A DNA stretch of 64,000 nt from Hymenobacter aerophilus DSM 13606 (GTDB taxonomy: Bacteria > Bacteroidota > Bacteroidia > Cytophagales > Hymenobacteraceae): contig NZ_KB907805.1 in the NCBI RefSeq assembly GCF_000382225.1, positions 1 to 64,000 on the forward strand, read 5' to 3'. The position numbers and the translations under genes are program-made. How positions within the stretch are numbered: position 1 is the first letter of the stretch; the number at the start of each line of letters is the position of its first letter. Positions 49,692 through 57,855 of this stretch are shown in pieces. Below the pieces are notes generated by a model. That model was not told the origin of the DNA and made no database searches. It saw only the letters and a program-made list of their open reading frames with translations.

Positions 49692-50531
49692 ATGGAGAAG
49701 AAAATAACCGATATCGGCGGCACGTGGCCGCTGGCTAATGGCGTGCAGATTCCTTACCTGGGGCTGGGCGTGTGGCAGGCCGACGAGGGCGCGGAGGTCG
49801 TGCAGGCCGTGAAATGGGCGCTGGAAGCGGGCTACCGCCATATTGATACGGCCGCCGTGTACAAGAACGAGGCGGGCGTCGGGCAGGCCATCCGGGAAAG
49901 CGGGGTGCCGCGCGAGGAGGTGTTCGTGACCAGCAAAGTCTGGAACACCGAGCAGGGCTACGATTCGACGCTGCGGGCCTTCGATGAGTCGATGCGGCTG
50001 CTGGAACTGGACGTGCTGGACCTGTACCTGATTCACTGGCCCGTGCCCGGCAAGTTCCGCGACACCTGGCGGGCACTGGAAAAGCTGTATGCTGATGGCC
50101 GGGTGCGCGCTATTGGAGTCAGCAACTTCCTGCAGCATCATCTCGAAGAGTTGCTGCCCGTGGCCAAGGTGAAGCCGATGGTGAACCAACTGGAGTTTCA
50201 TCCGTGGCTGGTGCAGCCCGAGTTGCAGGCCTATTGCCGGCAGCACGATATCCAGTACCAGGCCTGGTCGCCGCTGATGCAGGGCAAGGTGTTCGAGCAG
50301 GATGTGGTGAACGAGTTGGCCGCCAAATACGGCAAGTCGCCGGCCCAGGTGCTGGTGCGCTGGGATTTGCAGCGCGGCGTGGTCACGATTCCCAAGTCGG
50401 TGAAGCAAAACCACATCATCAGCAACGCCGACGTATTCGACTTCGAGCTGAGCGCGGACGAACTGGCCTACATCGACAGCTTGGACCGTCACCAGCGCCT
50501 CGGCCCCGACCCGGACGTGTTTCCGAAGTAA
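49692..50531 (+). CDS. Aldo/keto reductase
   Basis: A 279-residue (alpha/beta)8-barrel NADPH-dependent reductase of the AKR5-like group. The signature GYRHIDTAAVYKNEAGVGQAIRES contains the catalytic Asp and Tyr. The catalytic Lys is in VFVTSKVW, and the His in DLYLIHWPVPG. The phosphate-binding IPKSVKQNHI is near the end. Substrates in this group include 2,5-diketo-D-gluconate, methylglyoxal and other carbonyls. It is bracketed by matching ~110-base inverted arms with terminators, so it may be a movable or invertible cassette. Confidence 0.92.
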   Translation: MEKKITDIGGTWPLANGVQIPYLGLGVWQADEGAEVVQAVKWALEAGYRHIDTAAVYKNEAGVGQAIRESGVPREEVFVTSKVWNTEQGYDSTLRAFDESMRLLELDVLDLYLIHWPVPGKFRDTWRALEKLYADGRVRAIGVSNFLQHHLEELLPVAKVKPMVNQLEFHPWLVQPELQAYCRQHDIQYQAWSPLMQGKVFEQDVVNELAAKYGKSPAQVLVRWDLQRGVVTIPKSVKQNHIISNADVFDFELSADELAYIDSLDRHQRLGPDPDVFPK

Positions 50532-50550
50532 GCAGCCAACTGTCGGAAAC

Positions 50551-50667
50551 CAAAAAGCCCCGCCGGACCAAAATCCGGCGGGGCTTTTATGTGGCGCGAA
50601 GCTATTGTGTTAGCCAATCAAAAAATCAGTGAAATCACGATCAATCAGCGAAAATCAGTGATTAACC
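50551..50667. repeat. Right inverted arm of the aldo/keto reductase cassette
   Basis: This is the inverse of 49520-49628: a terminator hairpin (CAAAAAGCCCCGCCGG and complement, 50551-50588), a variable part, then AATCAGCG units (50617-50665). The far end overlaps the last codons of the peptide transporter gene: its stop, TTAACC on the plus strand, lies in the arm. Confidence 0.88.
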
Positions 50668-52274
50668 GGCTCGGCCATCATCTGGGTCAGCTTGCGGTAG
50701 ATGACGAACAGCACCAGCGAGGCGGCGGCCGAGAGGGCCACGAAAATCATGAAGAACTCGTAGAGGCCCGTGATTTCGAAGCCGACGAAGAGCGGCGCAG
50801 GCTTGCCGGGCTCGGGGTACAGGGCGCTCAGCACACCGGCGAACTTGTTGCCGGCGGCCGTGGCCAGGAACCACACGGCCATCAGCAGCGAGGCGAAGCG
50901 CAGCGGGGCCAGCTTGTTTACCAGCGCCAGGCCAATCGGCGACAGGCACAGCTCGCCGAAGGTGTGCATCAGGTACATGGTAATCAGCCAGAACATGCTC
51001 ACTTTGGTGCTGGCATCCACGCCCTTCACACCGAAGGCAATGATGAGGTAGCCGATGGCCAGGAACATCAGGCCGATGGACATTTTCAGCGGCGACGAGG
51101 GCTCGATGCCGCGCTTGCCCATGAACGTCCAGACCAGGGCGAACACCGGGGCGAACAGGATGATAAACAGCGCGTTGGCCGACTGGAAGTACGAGGCCGG
51201 CACGGTGTAGGAGCCCAGCTGGCGGTTGGTTTGCTCGTCGGCGAAGAACGTGAGCGAGGCGCCGGCCTGTTCGAAGGCGCCCCAGAAGAAAATCACGAAG
51301 AAGCTGAGAATCAGAATTACGTAGATTTTCTGCCGCTCGCGGTTGGTGATGGAGGCGTCGGCCAGTACGGCAATGGGCGTTACAATCATGGCCGCAAACA
51401 CGAACGCGCCCACCCAGTCGTAGTTCATGAGCCAGGCAATGGCGCCGTACACCACCACAAACAGGCCTATGAGCATAGGCAGCTTGCTGGCGAAGCTCTT
51501 GGCCACGGGCTGGTCGATGGTTTCGGCGCGCACCGGCGCGTCGGTGTTCATGGGCACTACCGGCGAGTTGGCCACGGCCTGCTCGGGCTTGGCGCCCAGC
51601 GCGGCGCCCTCGGCCGTTACGATGTATTTATTCTTGAACAGCTCGAAGGTGAGCGAGCCCACCAGCATGCCGATACCGGCGGCCAGGAAGCCCCACTTAA
51701 AGTCTTCGGGGTTGCCGGTATCGCCCAGCGTGCCGCAGATCAGGGGCGAGAAAAACGCGCCCAGGTTGATGCCCATGTAGAAAATGGTGTACGCCGAGTC
51801 GATGCGGCTGTCGCCGGCCGGGTAGAGCGAGCCCACCATCGAGGAGATGTTGGGTTTGAAGAACCCGTTGCCGAAAATCAACAGGCCCAGGCCCAGCATG
51901 AACAGCAGCAGCTGCGTTTGGGGGGCCGTAGCCTGCCCGGCCGTGTACAAGGAAGCCGAGAAAAACAGCGCAAACTGGCCCAGGGCCATCATCAGGCCGC
52001 CCACCAGAATAGAGCGGCGGTTGCCCCAGTAGCGGTCGGCTACGTAGCCGCCCAGCAGCGGCGTCAGGTACACGAGGCTGGTGTAGTTGCCGTAAATCAG
52101 CGAGGAGTACTCCTTATCGAATACCAGCGCCTGCGTCATGTACAAAATGAGCAGCGCCCGCATGCCGTAGTAGCTGAACCGTTCCCACATTTCGGTGGCG
52201 AAGAGCACGTACAGCCCCTTGGGGTGCGACGAGGAGGAGGATACGGGCTGCTGGGCAGCAGAGGGTGAGTGCAT
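50655..52274 (-). CDS. Proton-coupled oligopeptide transporter (POT/PTR family)
   Basis: A 539-residue inner-membrane transporter with 14 probable helices. The family signatures are present: ETWERFSYYGMRALLILYM in a form reading EMWERFSYYGMRALL near residue 28 (ExxERFxYYG), YGNYTSLVYLTPLLGGYVADRYWGNR, and FFKPNISSMVGSLY. It imports di- and tripeptides with protons. An extended linker (residues about 225-260, PEQAVANSPVVPMNTDAP) is usual in Bacteroidota. The stop lies in the inverted arm next to the reductase gene. Confidence 0.93.
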   Translation of the reverse strand: MHSPSAAQQPVSSSSSHPKGLYVLFATEMWERFSYYGMRALLILYMTQALVFDKEYSSLIYGNYTSLVYLTPLLGGYVADRYWGNRRSILVGGLMMALGQFALFFSASLYTAGQATAPQTQLLLFMLGLGLLIFGNGFFKPNISSMVGSLYPAGDSRIDSAYTIFYMGINLGAFFSPLICGTLGDTGNPEDFKWGFLAAGIGMLVGSLTFELFKNKYIVTAEGAALGAKPEQAVANSPVVPMNTDAPVRAETIDQPVAKSFASKLPMLIGLFVVVYGAIAWLMNYDWVGAFVFAAMIVTPIAVLADASITNRERQKIYVILILSFFVIFFWGAFEQAGASLTFFADEQTNRQLGSYTVPASYFQSANALFIILFAPVFALVWTFMGKRGIEPSSPLKMSIGLMFLAIGYLIIAFGVKGVDASTKVSMFWLITMYLMHTFGELCLSPIGLALVNKLAPLRFASLLMAVWFLATAAGNKFAGVLSALYPEPGKPAPLFVGFEITGLYEFFMIFVALSAAASLVLFVIYRKLTQMMAEPVNH

Positions 52275-52464
52275 GAAAGGAAACTAAAGATGGGAAAGAG
52301 GAACAACCCCGGCTGCAACCGGAACGGGGCTGGTAAAACTACAAAAGTTTCCCAGACCGCCCGAAAGCGGCCGTAGCCGGCCGAAGCCTTGCGGAAGGGC
52401 TGGGTTTACCGGCGAAATTTCGCTATCATTTTGGCTTTTCCCGGATTTTCGCCAGCTTTTTCGC

Positions 52465-52472
52465 TACTTTTG
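52465..52472 (+). promoter_or_regulatory. -7 box of pckA (TACTTTTG)
   Basis: An exact TAnnTTTG match 55 bases before the pckA ATG. T-rich sequence lies upstream, but no TTTG at 17-23 bases. The rest of the 250-base divergent spacer shows nothing else clear. Confidence 0.5.
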
Positions 52473-52526
52473 CCCCTGTATTCCCACCGATTTTTCCACC
52501 CAACCCCCACCCGTTTTCGGCCCCCT

Positions 52527-54143
52527 ATGCTAGATTCTGCCGCCAACGCTCGCCTTGCCCCTCTGGGTATTTCCACCGCTGCCCAGGTGCACCTCAACCT
52601 CTCGCCCGCCGCTCTGGTCGAAGAAGCCCTGCGCCGCAACGAGGGTACGCTCACCGACAACGGCGCCCTGATGGCCGACACCGGCACGTTCACCGGCCGC
52701 TCGCCCAAAGACCGGTTCGTGGTGAAGGACGCCAACACCGCCGACAGCGTGTGGTGGGGTGACATCAACATTCCCTTCGACGCCGATAAGTTCGACCAGC
52801 TGCACCAGAAGATGGTGAAGTACCTGGAAGACAAGGAGATTTTCGTGCGCGACGCCTACGCCGGCGCCAACCCCGACTACGAGCTGAAGCTGCGCGTAGT
52901 AAACGAAATGGCCTGGCACAACCTGTTCTGCTACAACATGTTCCTGCGCCCTGCCGAGGGTGCTGACACCAGCTGGACGCCCGACTTCAGCATCATCTGT
53001 GCCCCCGGCTTCGAGGCCGACCCGGCCACCGACGGCACCCGCCAGAAGAACTTTGCCATCATCAACTTCACCAAGAAGATGATTCTGATTGGCGGCACGG
53101 CCTACGCCGGCGAGATGAAGAAGGGCATTTTCGGCGTGCTCAACTACCTGCTGCCCCACGAGCACAACACGCTCAGCATGCACTGCTCGGCCAACGTGGG
53201 CGCCGATGGCGACACGGCCGTATTCTTCGGCCTCTCGGGCACGGGCAAAACCACCCTCTCGGCCGACCCCAACCGCGGCCTCATCGGCGACGACGAGCAC
53301 GGCTGGACGCCCGACGCCGGCATCTTCAACTTTGAAGGCGGCTGCTACGCCAAGGTAATCGACCTGAGCCAGGAGAAGGAGCCCCAGATCTGGGACGCCA
53401 TCAAGTTCGGTTCGATTGTGGAGAACACGCGCTTCATCCCCGGCACCCACACCGTGGACTACGCCAACAAGAGCGTAACCGAGAACACGCGCACGGCCTA
53501 CCCCATCAACTACATCAACAACGCCATCGAGCCCTCGGTGGCCGACGCGCCCAAGAACATCTTCTTCCTGACGGCCGACGCCTTCGGGGTGCTGCCTCCC
53601 ATCAGCAAGCTCGACAAGAGCCACGCCATGTACCACTTTATGTCGGGTTACACCGCCAAGGTGGCCGGCACGGAGATGGGCATCACCGAGCCGCAGACGA
53701 CTTTCTCGGCCTGCTTCGGCGCCGTGTTCCTGCCGCTGCACCCCACCAAGTACGCCGAGATGCTGGGCCAGAAGATGGACGAGAATCCCGACGTGAACGT
53801 GTGGCTCATCAACACGGGCTGGACCGGTGGCTCGTACGGCACCGGCTCGCGCATGAAGCTGCCCTACACACGCGCCATGATTACGGCGGCCCTCAACGGC
53901 GAGCTGAACGACGTAAAATTCACCAAGCACCCGATTTTCGGCGTGGAAGTGCCCGCCTCCGTGCCCGGCGTGCCCACCGAAATTCTGGACCCGCGCAACA
54001 CCTGGAGCAGCAAGGAGGAGTACGACAAAACGGCCTCTTCGCTGGCCGAGAAGTTCGTGAAGAACTTCGGCAAGTACGCCGACTACGCCAACGAGGAAAT
54101 CCTGGCCGGCGCGCCGAAAGCCGAAGTAACGGCTGGCGCCTAA
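52527..54143 (+). CDS. pckA: Phosphoenolpyruvate carboxykinase (ATP)
   Basis: A 538-residue ATP-dependent enzyme that interconverts oxaloacetate and phosphoenolpyruvate in gluconeogenesis. Visible motifs are TGRSPKDRFVV, the P-loop GLSGTGKTTLSADPNR (kinase-1a), GDDEHGW (kinase-2), and the RTAYPINYI substrate segment. ATG 52527 starts MLDSAANARLAPLGI; the long upstream extension is not family-like. Codon use is strongly biased, so expression is probably high. A terminator follows. Confidence 0.97.
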   Translation: MLDSAANARLAPLGISTAAQVHLNLSPAALVEEALRRNEGTLTDNGALMADTGTFTGRSPKDRFVVKDANTADSVWWGDINIPFDADKFDQLHQKMVKYLEDKEIFVRDAYAGANPDYELKLRVVNEMAWHNLFCYNMFLRPAEGADTSWTPDFSIICAPGFEADPATDGTRQKNFAIINFTKKMILIGGTAYAGEMKKGIFGVLNYLLPHEHNTLSMHCSANVGADGDTAVFFGLSGTGKTTLSADPNRGLIGDDEHGWTPDAGIFNFEGGCYAKVIDLSQEKEPQIWDAIKFGSIVENTRFIPGTHTVDYANKSVTENTRTAYPINYINNAIEPSVADAPKNIFFLTADAFGVLPPISKLDKSHAMYHFMSGYTAKVAGTEMGITEPQTTFSACFGAVFLPLHPTKYAEMLGQKMDENPDVNVWLINTGWTGGSYGTGSRMKLPYTRAMITAALNGELNDVKFTKHPIFGVEVPASVPGVPTEILDPRNTWSSKEEYDKTASSLAEKFVKNFGKYADYANEEILAGAPKAEVTAGA

Positions 54144-54165
54144 ACGCCACAGGTGCTCCCTTATG

Positions 54166-54204
54166 AAACCGCCCCGCTGGCCTTGTGCCGGCGGGGCGGT
54201 TTTT
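54166..54204 (+). terminator. Terminator of pckA
   Basis: The stem AAACCGCCCCGCTGGC (54166-54181) pairs with GCCGGCGGGGCGGTTT, with a short loop and a TTTTT tail. It lies 23 bases after the stop. Confidence 0.92.
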
Positions 54205-54269
54205 GTGGGGCGGAAAGATGGGCAGAAAGGTTTTCGGGCCGTTGCGCACTTCGCTGCGTTTCCTTGCGC

Positions 54270-54277
54270 TACTTTTG
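54270..54277 (+). promoter_or_regulatory. -7 box of the S1/P1 nuclease gene (TACTTTTG)
   Basis: An exact TAnnTTTG match, 33 bases before the ATG at 54311. A TTGCG lies about 25 bases upstream of the box, slightly too far for a typical -33. Confidence 0.5.
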
Positions 54278-54310
54278 CGTCCTTGTTCGTCACTCATATA
54301 TTCTTCCCGA

Positions 54311-55096
54311 ATGCGTAAACTTCTGCTTCCGCTGCTGCTGTTGCTTCTTTCGCCGCTGAGCCTGTGGGCCTGGGGCGCCGACGGCCACCGGGCCATTGCC
54401 AAAATTGCCGAGCACCACCTCTCGCGCCGCGCCCGCCAGCAGGTGCAGCAACTGCTGGGCCCCGAGAGCATGACGCTGGTTAGCACTTGGCCCGACGAAA
54501 TCCGCTACTACCCCGAAGGCAAGGACACCGGCCCCTGGCACTACGTGAATACCCCCTCCGGCCTCGACCACGCCCAGTACCTGACGGCCATCCGCACCCA
54601 GACCAGCCCCAACGCCTACACGGCGCTGCAAACCCAGATGGCGCTGCTGGCCGACAAGAGCAAGACGCCGGCCCAGCGCCGCGACGCGCTCAAATACGTC
54701 ATCCACATCGTGGGCGACATCCACCAGCCCATGCACACGGGCCACGCCGAAGACAAGGGCGGCAACGACATCAAGCTCAAGTTCCGGGGCCGCGACACCA
54801 ACCTGCACAGCCTCTGGGACTCGGGCCTGCTCGACTACCAGGGCCTGACCTACACCGAAATGGCCCGTCAGTATGACTGCGGCGTGTCGCGCGCCGCTGT
54901 GCGCCGCATGCAGGCCGCCCCGCCCGCCGAGTGGCTCTGGGAGTCGTACCAGGCTTCCGAACTGCTCTACCCGCTCAGCCCCACCGGCACCGAAATCCGG
55001 TTCGACTACTTCCCGGCCCACTACCAGTTGCTGCGTCAGCGCATCGAGGAAGCCGGCGTCCGCCTGGCCGGCGTGCTGAACAACATCCTGGGATAG
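54311..55096 (+). CDS. Secreted S1/P1 nuclease
   Basis: A 261-residue secreted zinc nuclease. The signal peptide MRKLLLPLLLLLLSPLSLWA is followed by a mature N-terminus W-G-A-D-G-H-R, where Trp1 and His are zinc ligands in the S1/P1 family. Further ligands are in HIVGDIHQPMHTGHAEDKGGND, and HSLWDSG follows. It degrades single-stranded nucleic acid in the periplasm or outside the cell, probably for phosphate or nucleotide supply. The length matches the family. Confidence 0.92.
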   Translation: MRKLLLPLLLLLLSPLSLWAWGADGHRAIAKIAEHHLSRRARQQVQQLLGPESMTLVSTWPDEIRYYPEGKDTGPWHYVNTPSGLDHAQYLTAIRTQTSPNAYTALQTQMALLADKSKTPAQRRDALKYVIHIVGDIHQPMHTGHAEDKGGNDIKLKFRGRDTNLHSLWDSGLLDYQGLTYTEMARQYDCGVSRAAVRRMQAAPPAEWLWESYQASELLYPLSPTGTEIRFDYFPAHYQLLRQRIEEAGVRLAGVLNNILG

Positions 55097-55164
55097 AGTC
55101 TCGGAGTTGTTAGCGGGTACTTGCCCCAACCTGGATTTGATACCAGGCACGATTCGTTTTCAGA

Positions 55165-55204
55165 CAGAAAAGCCCGTTCGGTACTTACCGAACGGGCTTT
55201 TCTG
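55165..55204. terminator. Bidirectional terminator between the nuclease and SDR genes
   Basis: The stem AGAAAAGCCCGTTCGGTA and its complement (about 55166-55203) have a four-base loop, with A and T tracts on the two sides. The genes are convergent, so it serves both. Confidence 0.92.
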
Positions 55205-55227
55205 CTTAGATGGGAATTGCTTGCCGG

Positions 55228-56517
55228 TTAGCTTTTGCCTTCCGATTTTTTATCCTGCTTGGCTTTGTCGGCCACCGGGCCACGAACGTCGCTGGGCGTG
55301 GCTTCAGCCGAACCGGCGCGGGGGGCGCGGCCGTCGCCGTTGGCGCCTTTGCCGGTGTCCTGCACGTTATCGGCGCTTTTTGCGGCGGCTGGCTTCTTGT
55401 CACTCCCACTGTTCTCGCTACTCTTGTTGGTAGCTGAGTCGGAGGACTTGCTTTTGCCTTTGCCGGCCGCTTTCGGCTTGCTGCCCTGGTTTTTGCTGGC
55501 TTCGGTTTCCTTGCCGCCAAACGCATTCACGATGGCCGCTACCGCCAGGCCGGTGCCGGCCACGATGGCCGCCGTGGCGGCCGGGTGCAGCCGGGCCTTG
55601 GTGTAGGTGCTGATTTCGCGGGTGCGGCCGGGGTAGTTGCCGCGCTCCTTGAGCTGGCCCGCGCCCTCGTAGAGGCCGCTGGGGCGGTTGCGGTGGTCCT
55701 GCTTATCCGACTTCGACATGGGTGCGAAGGCGTTTTCCATGAACTTGTCGAGCAGCGCCGGGGTCCACTCTTCCATGCCCTTGAACATCTTGCTGGCGCC
55801 GCCCACCTCAAGATTGCGCTGGGGCGAGGTGGCCGACTTCAGGATGGCCTCGGCCACCGTTTCGGGGGCGTAGGCGGGCGGGGCGTGCTGGGGCACTTTG
55901 TCGAGGTAGTTCTTGGCGTTCAGCGGGTAGGGCGTGTCGATGGCGGCCGGCTGAATCAGCGTAACCGAAACGGGGGCATCTTCCATTTCCAGCTCCATGC
56001 GCAAGCCGTCGGTAAAGCCCTTCACGGCGTGCTTGCTGGCGCTGTACATGGTTTGCAGAATAGCAGTTACGTCCGACAGCACGCTGCCCACGTTGATGAG
56101 CGCGCCGCCGCGGTGGCGCAGGTGTTCGGTGGCTTCGAGCGAGCCGTACACCAGGCCCCAGAAGTTGGTTTCGAACAGCTGGCGCATGTCATCGATGGAT
56201 TCGTTGACCACTTTGCCGTACATCGACACGCCGGCGTTGTTCACCCACGTATCGAAGGAGCCGAACTTCTGCCGGGCCTCGCGGGCAATGCGCTTCACAT
56301 CGTCCTGCTTGCTGACGTCGGCCACTACGTAGATAACTTCGCAGCCTTTCTGGCTGAGTTCGTCGGTGAGTTCGCGCAGGGCCGATTCGCTGCGGGCGGC
56401 CAGCACGAGCTTGGCGCCGGCTTTGGCGGCCTGCCGGGCCGTTACGAGGCCGATGCCCGACGAGGCGCCGGTAATGACGATGGTTTGGTCGGAAAGTTTT
56501 TTGAGCTTGGTTTTCAT
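55228..56517 (-). CDS. Short-chain dehydrogenase with membrane-like and lysine-rich tail
   Basis: A 429-residue protein. Residues 1-250 are a classical SDR: TGASSGIGLVTARQ (NAD(P) loop), NNAGVSMYG, and YSASKHAVKGF (YxxxK). Residues about 300-350 hold a hydrophobic stretch (TAAIVAGTGLAVAAIVNAF) that could anchor it in the membrane. The last 80 residues are Lys/Ser/Gly/Asp-rich (KAAGKGKSKSSDSATNKSSENSG). The tail is far longer than in usual SDRs. The substrate is unknown. A position next to rsmE has no evident meaning. Confidence 0.87.
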   Translation of the reverse strand: MKTKLKKLSDQTIVITGASSGIGLVTARQAAKAGAKLVLAARSESALRELTDELSQKGCEVIYVVADVSKQDDVKRIAREARQKFGSFDTWVNNAGVSMYGKVVNESIDDMRQLFETNFWGLVYGSLEATEHLRHRGGALINVGSVLSDVTAILQTMYSASKHAVKGFTDGLRMELEMEDAPVSVTLIQPAAIDTPYPLNAKNYLDKVPQHAPPAYAPETVAEAILKSATSPQRNLEVGGASKMFKGMEEWTPALLDKFMENAFAPMSKSDKQDHRNRPSGLYEGAGQLKERGNYPGRTREISTYTKARLHPAATAAIVAGTGLAVAAIVNAFGGKETEASKNQGSKPKAAGKGKSKSSDSATNKSSENSGSDKKPAAAKSADNVQDTGKGANGDGRAPRAGSAEATPSDVRGPVADKAKQDKKSEGKS

Positions 56518-56651
56518 CTGACTAACTGATTAGTAGGGGCCCGCAGAGGGGCGGGATGGATATGGCCGGTTTACGCGAAAAACCGGCGCGCCGTTATCCT
56601 GCCTCCCGCAGCCGGGTCCCGGCTACCAGCTCAAACCGCCGGCCGCGGCCC

Positions 56652-56659
56652 TACCTTTG
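56652..56659 (+). promoter_or_regulatory. -7 box of rsmE (TACCTTTG)
   Basis: An exact TAnnTTTG match that ends four bases before the rsmE ATG, so the transcript would start at or near the A of the start codon. No -33 TTTG was found. Confidence 0.5.
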
Positions 56660-56663
56660 CGCT

Positions 56664-57383
56664 ATGCCCCACACTTTTTTCGCCCCCGACCTCGCCCCCG
56701 ACGCTACCGGCTACACCCTGCCCGAAGACGAAAGCAAGCACGCCGTGCGGGTGCTGCGCTTGGCCGACGGGGCGCCCGTAGTGCTGATAAACGGCCGGGG
56801 CGACATGTTTGAGGCCGCCGTAGCCGATGCCAACCCCAAGCGGTGCGCCCTGCACATTAGTGCCCACACGCACATTCCGCCCCGCCCCGCCCCCATGCAC
56901 CTGGCCGTGGCGCCCACCAAAAACCTCGACCGCATGGAGTGGCTGGTCGAAAAGGCCACCGAAATTGGAGTCGATAGGATTACGTTTCTGCGCTGCGCCC
57001 GCTCGGAGCGGCGCGAGCTGAAGCTGGAGCGGCTGGAGAAAATAGCCGTCAGCGCCCTCAAGCAGTCGGGCCAAGCCTGGCTGCCGCGCCTGTCGGAGCT
57101 GATGAATCTGGCCGATTTCCTGCCCACCGTGGAGCCCACCACCACCTTCATTGCCCACCTCGAAGACGGCGAACGGACCCCACTGAGCCACGTGGCCGCC
57201 GCCCCCACCGGCTGCACCATCCTCATCGGCCCCGAAGGCGACTTTACGCCCGCCGAAATTACCGCTGCCTTCGCCCTAGGAATCCGGGCCGTTACGCTGG
57301 GCGACTCGCGCCTGCGTACCGAAACGGCCGCCCTGGCCGCCGTGCACACCGTGCACGTGGCGCGGGAGCTGGCCGGTTTATGA
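56664..57383 (+). CDS. rsmE: 16S rRNA (uracil-1498-N3)-methyltransferase
   Basis: A 239-residue SPOUT-family methyltransferase that modifies U1498 of 16S rRNA with SAM. The N-terminal PUA-like part is EDESKHAVRVLRLADG. The C-terminal knot has IGPEGDFTPAEI and LGDSRLRTETAALAAV, which bind the cofactor. ATG 56664 (MPHTFFAPDLAP) fits relatives. Its last six bases overlap the 3' end of the convergent hypothetical gene. Confidence 0.95.
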   Translation: MPHTFFAPDLAPDATGYTLPEDESKHAVRVLRLADGAPVVLINGRGDMFEAAVADANPKRCALHISAHTHIPPRPAPMHLAVAPTKNLDRMEWLVEKATEIGVDRITFLRCARSERRELKLERLEKIAVSALKQSGQAWLPRLSELMNLADFLPTVEPTTTFIAHLEDGERTPLSHVAAAPTGCTILIGPEGDFTPAEITAAFALGIRAVTLGDSRLRTETAALAAVHTVHVARELAGL

Positions 57384-57824
57384 GCGGCTGGTTTTCCATT
57401 CCTTCACCAGCTTAGTGAGCTTCTTCAATTTTGCGGCGTCAACAGTAGGCCAGTCTGGTTCGCTGTTAGGCGGGGTGAAGCCTTTCAGAGCGCGATAAAA
57501 CGGCAGTACTATTGACTCAATGCTACCTCTCAGGCAGATTATTTTGGTATGCCTAGCCGCGTAACCCTGCTGCTCAGTAATATGGAGAGTGACCAGTTCA
57601 TTATCAGAAGCGAAGCTGAAGTGGTACCATTCCGGCTCCAAATGCCAGCTTGTTTTTGCCCCTGCTCCTTGCAGGGCTAGAATCAACGCACTACATAGCT
57701 CCTCTATTGGATTGACCGGGACATCTGACGCTTCAAACTGCAATTCAAAATCCTCTGCCTGCAGACTGACCGGTAGCCAGCCATGCTTCGGCGCCCCGAA
57801 ATGGATTGTCAGTTTGCCACTCAC
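57378..57824 (-). CDS. Hypothetical protein
   Basis: A 148-residue soluble protein that I do not recognise. Helical and strand elements alternate (GKLTIHFGAPKHGWLPVSL, VNPIEELCSALILALQGAG, EWYHFSFASDNELVTLHI), and the C-terminus is Lys-rich. The layout resembles small immunity-like proteins of Bacteroidota, but no toxin gene is adjacent. The GC content is about 50%, lower than in the neighbours, which hints at transfer. It is convergent with and overlaps rsmE by six bases. Confidence 0.6.
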   Translation of the reverse strand: MSGKLTIHFGAPKHGWLPVSLQAEDFELQFEASDVPVNPIEELCSALILALQGAGAKTSWHLEPEWYHFSFASDNELVTLHITEQQGYAARHTKIICLRGSIESIVLPFYRALKGFTPPNSEPDWPTVDAAKLKKLTKLVKEWKTSRS

Positions 57825-57855
57825 TTTCGCAGCTGAGACACTTGGTTTAACAACC

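Noticed and set aside
50589-52268. 559-residue open frame opposite the peptide transporter
   Set aside because: Composition dominated by Gly, Gln, His and Arg, antisense to a clear transporter gene.
52530-54293. 587-residue open frame opposite pckA
   Set aside because: Antisense to a certain enzyme gene, with no motif; the strong codon bias of pckA creates the frame.
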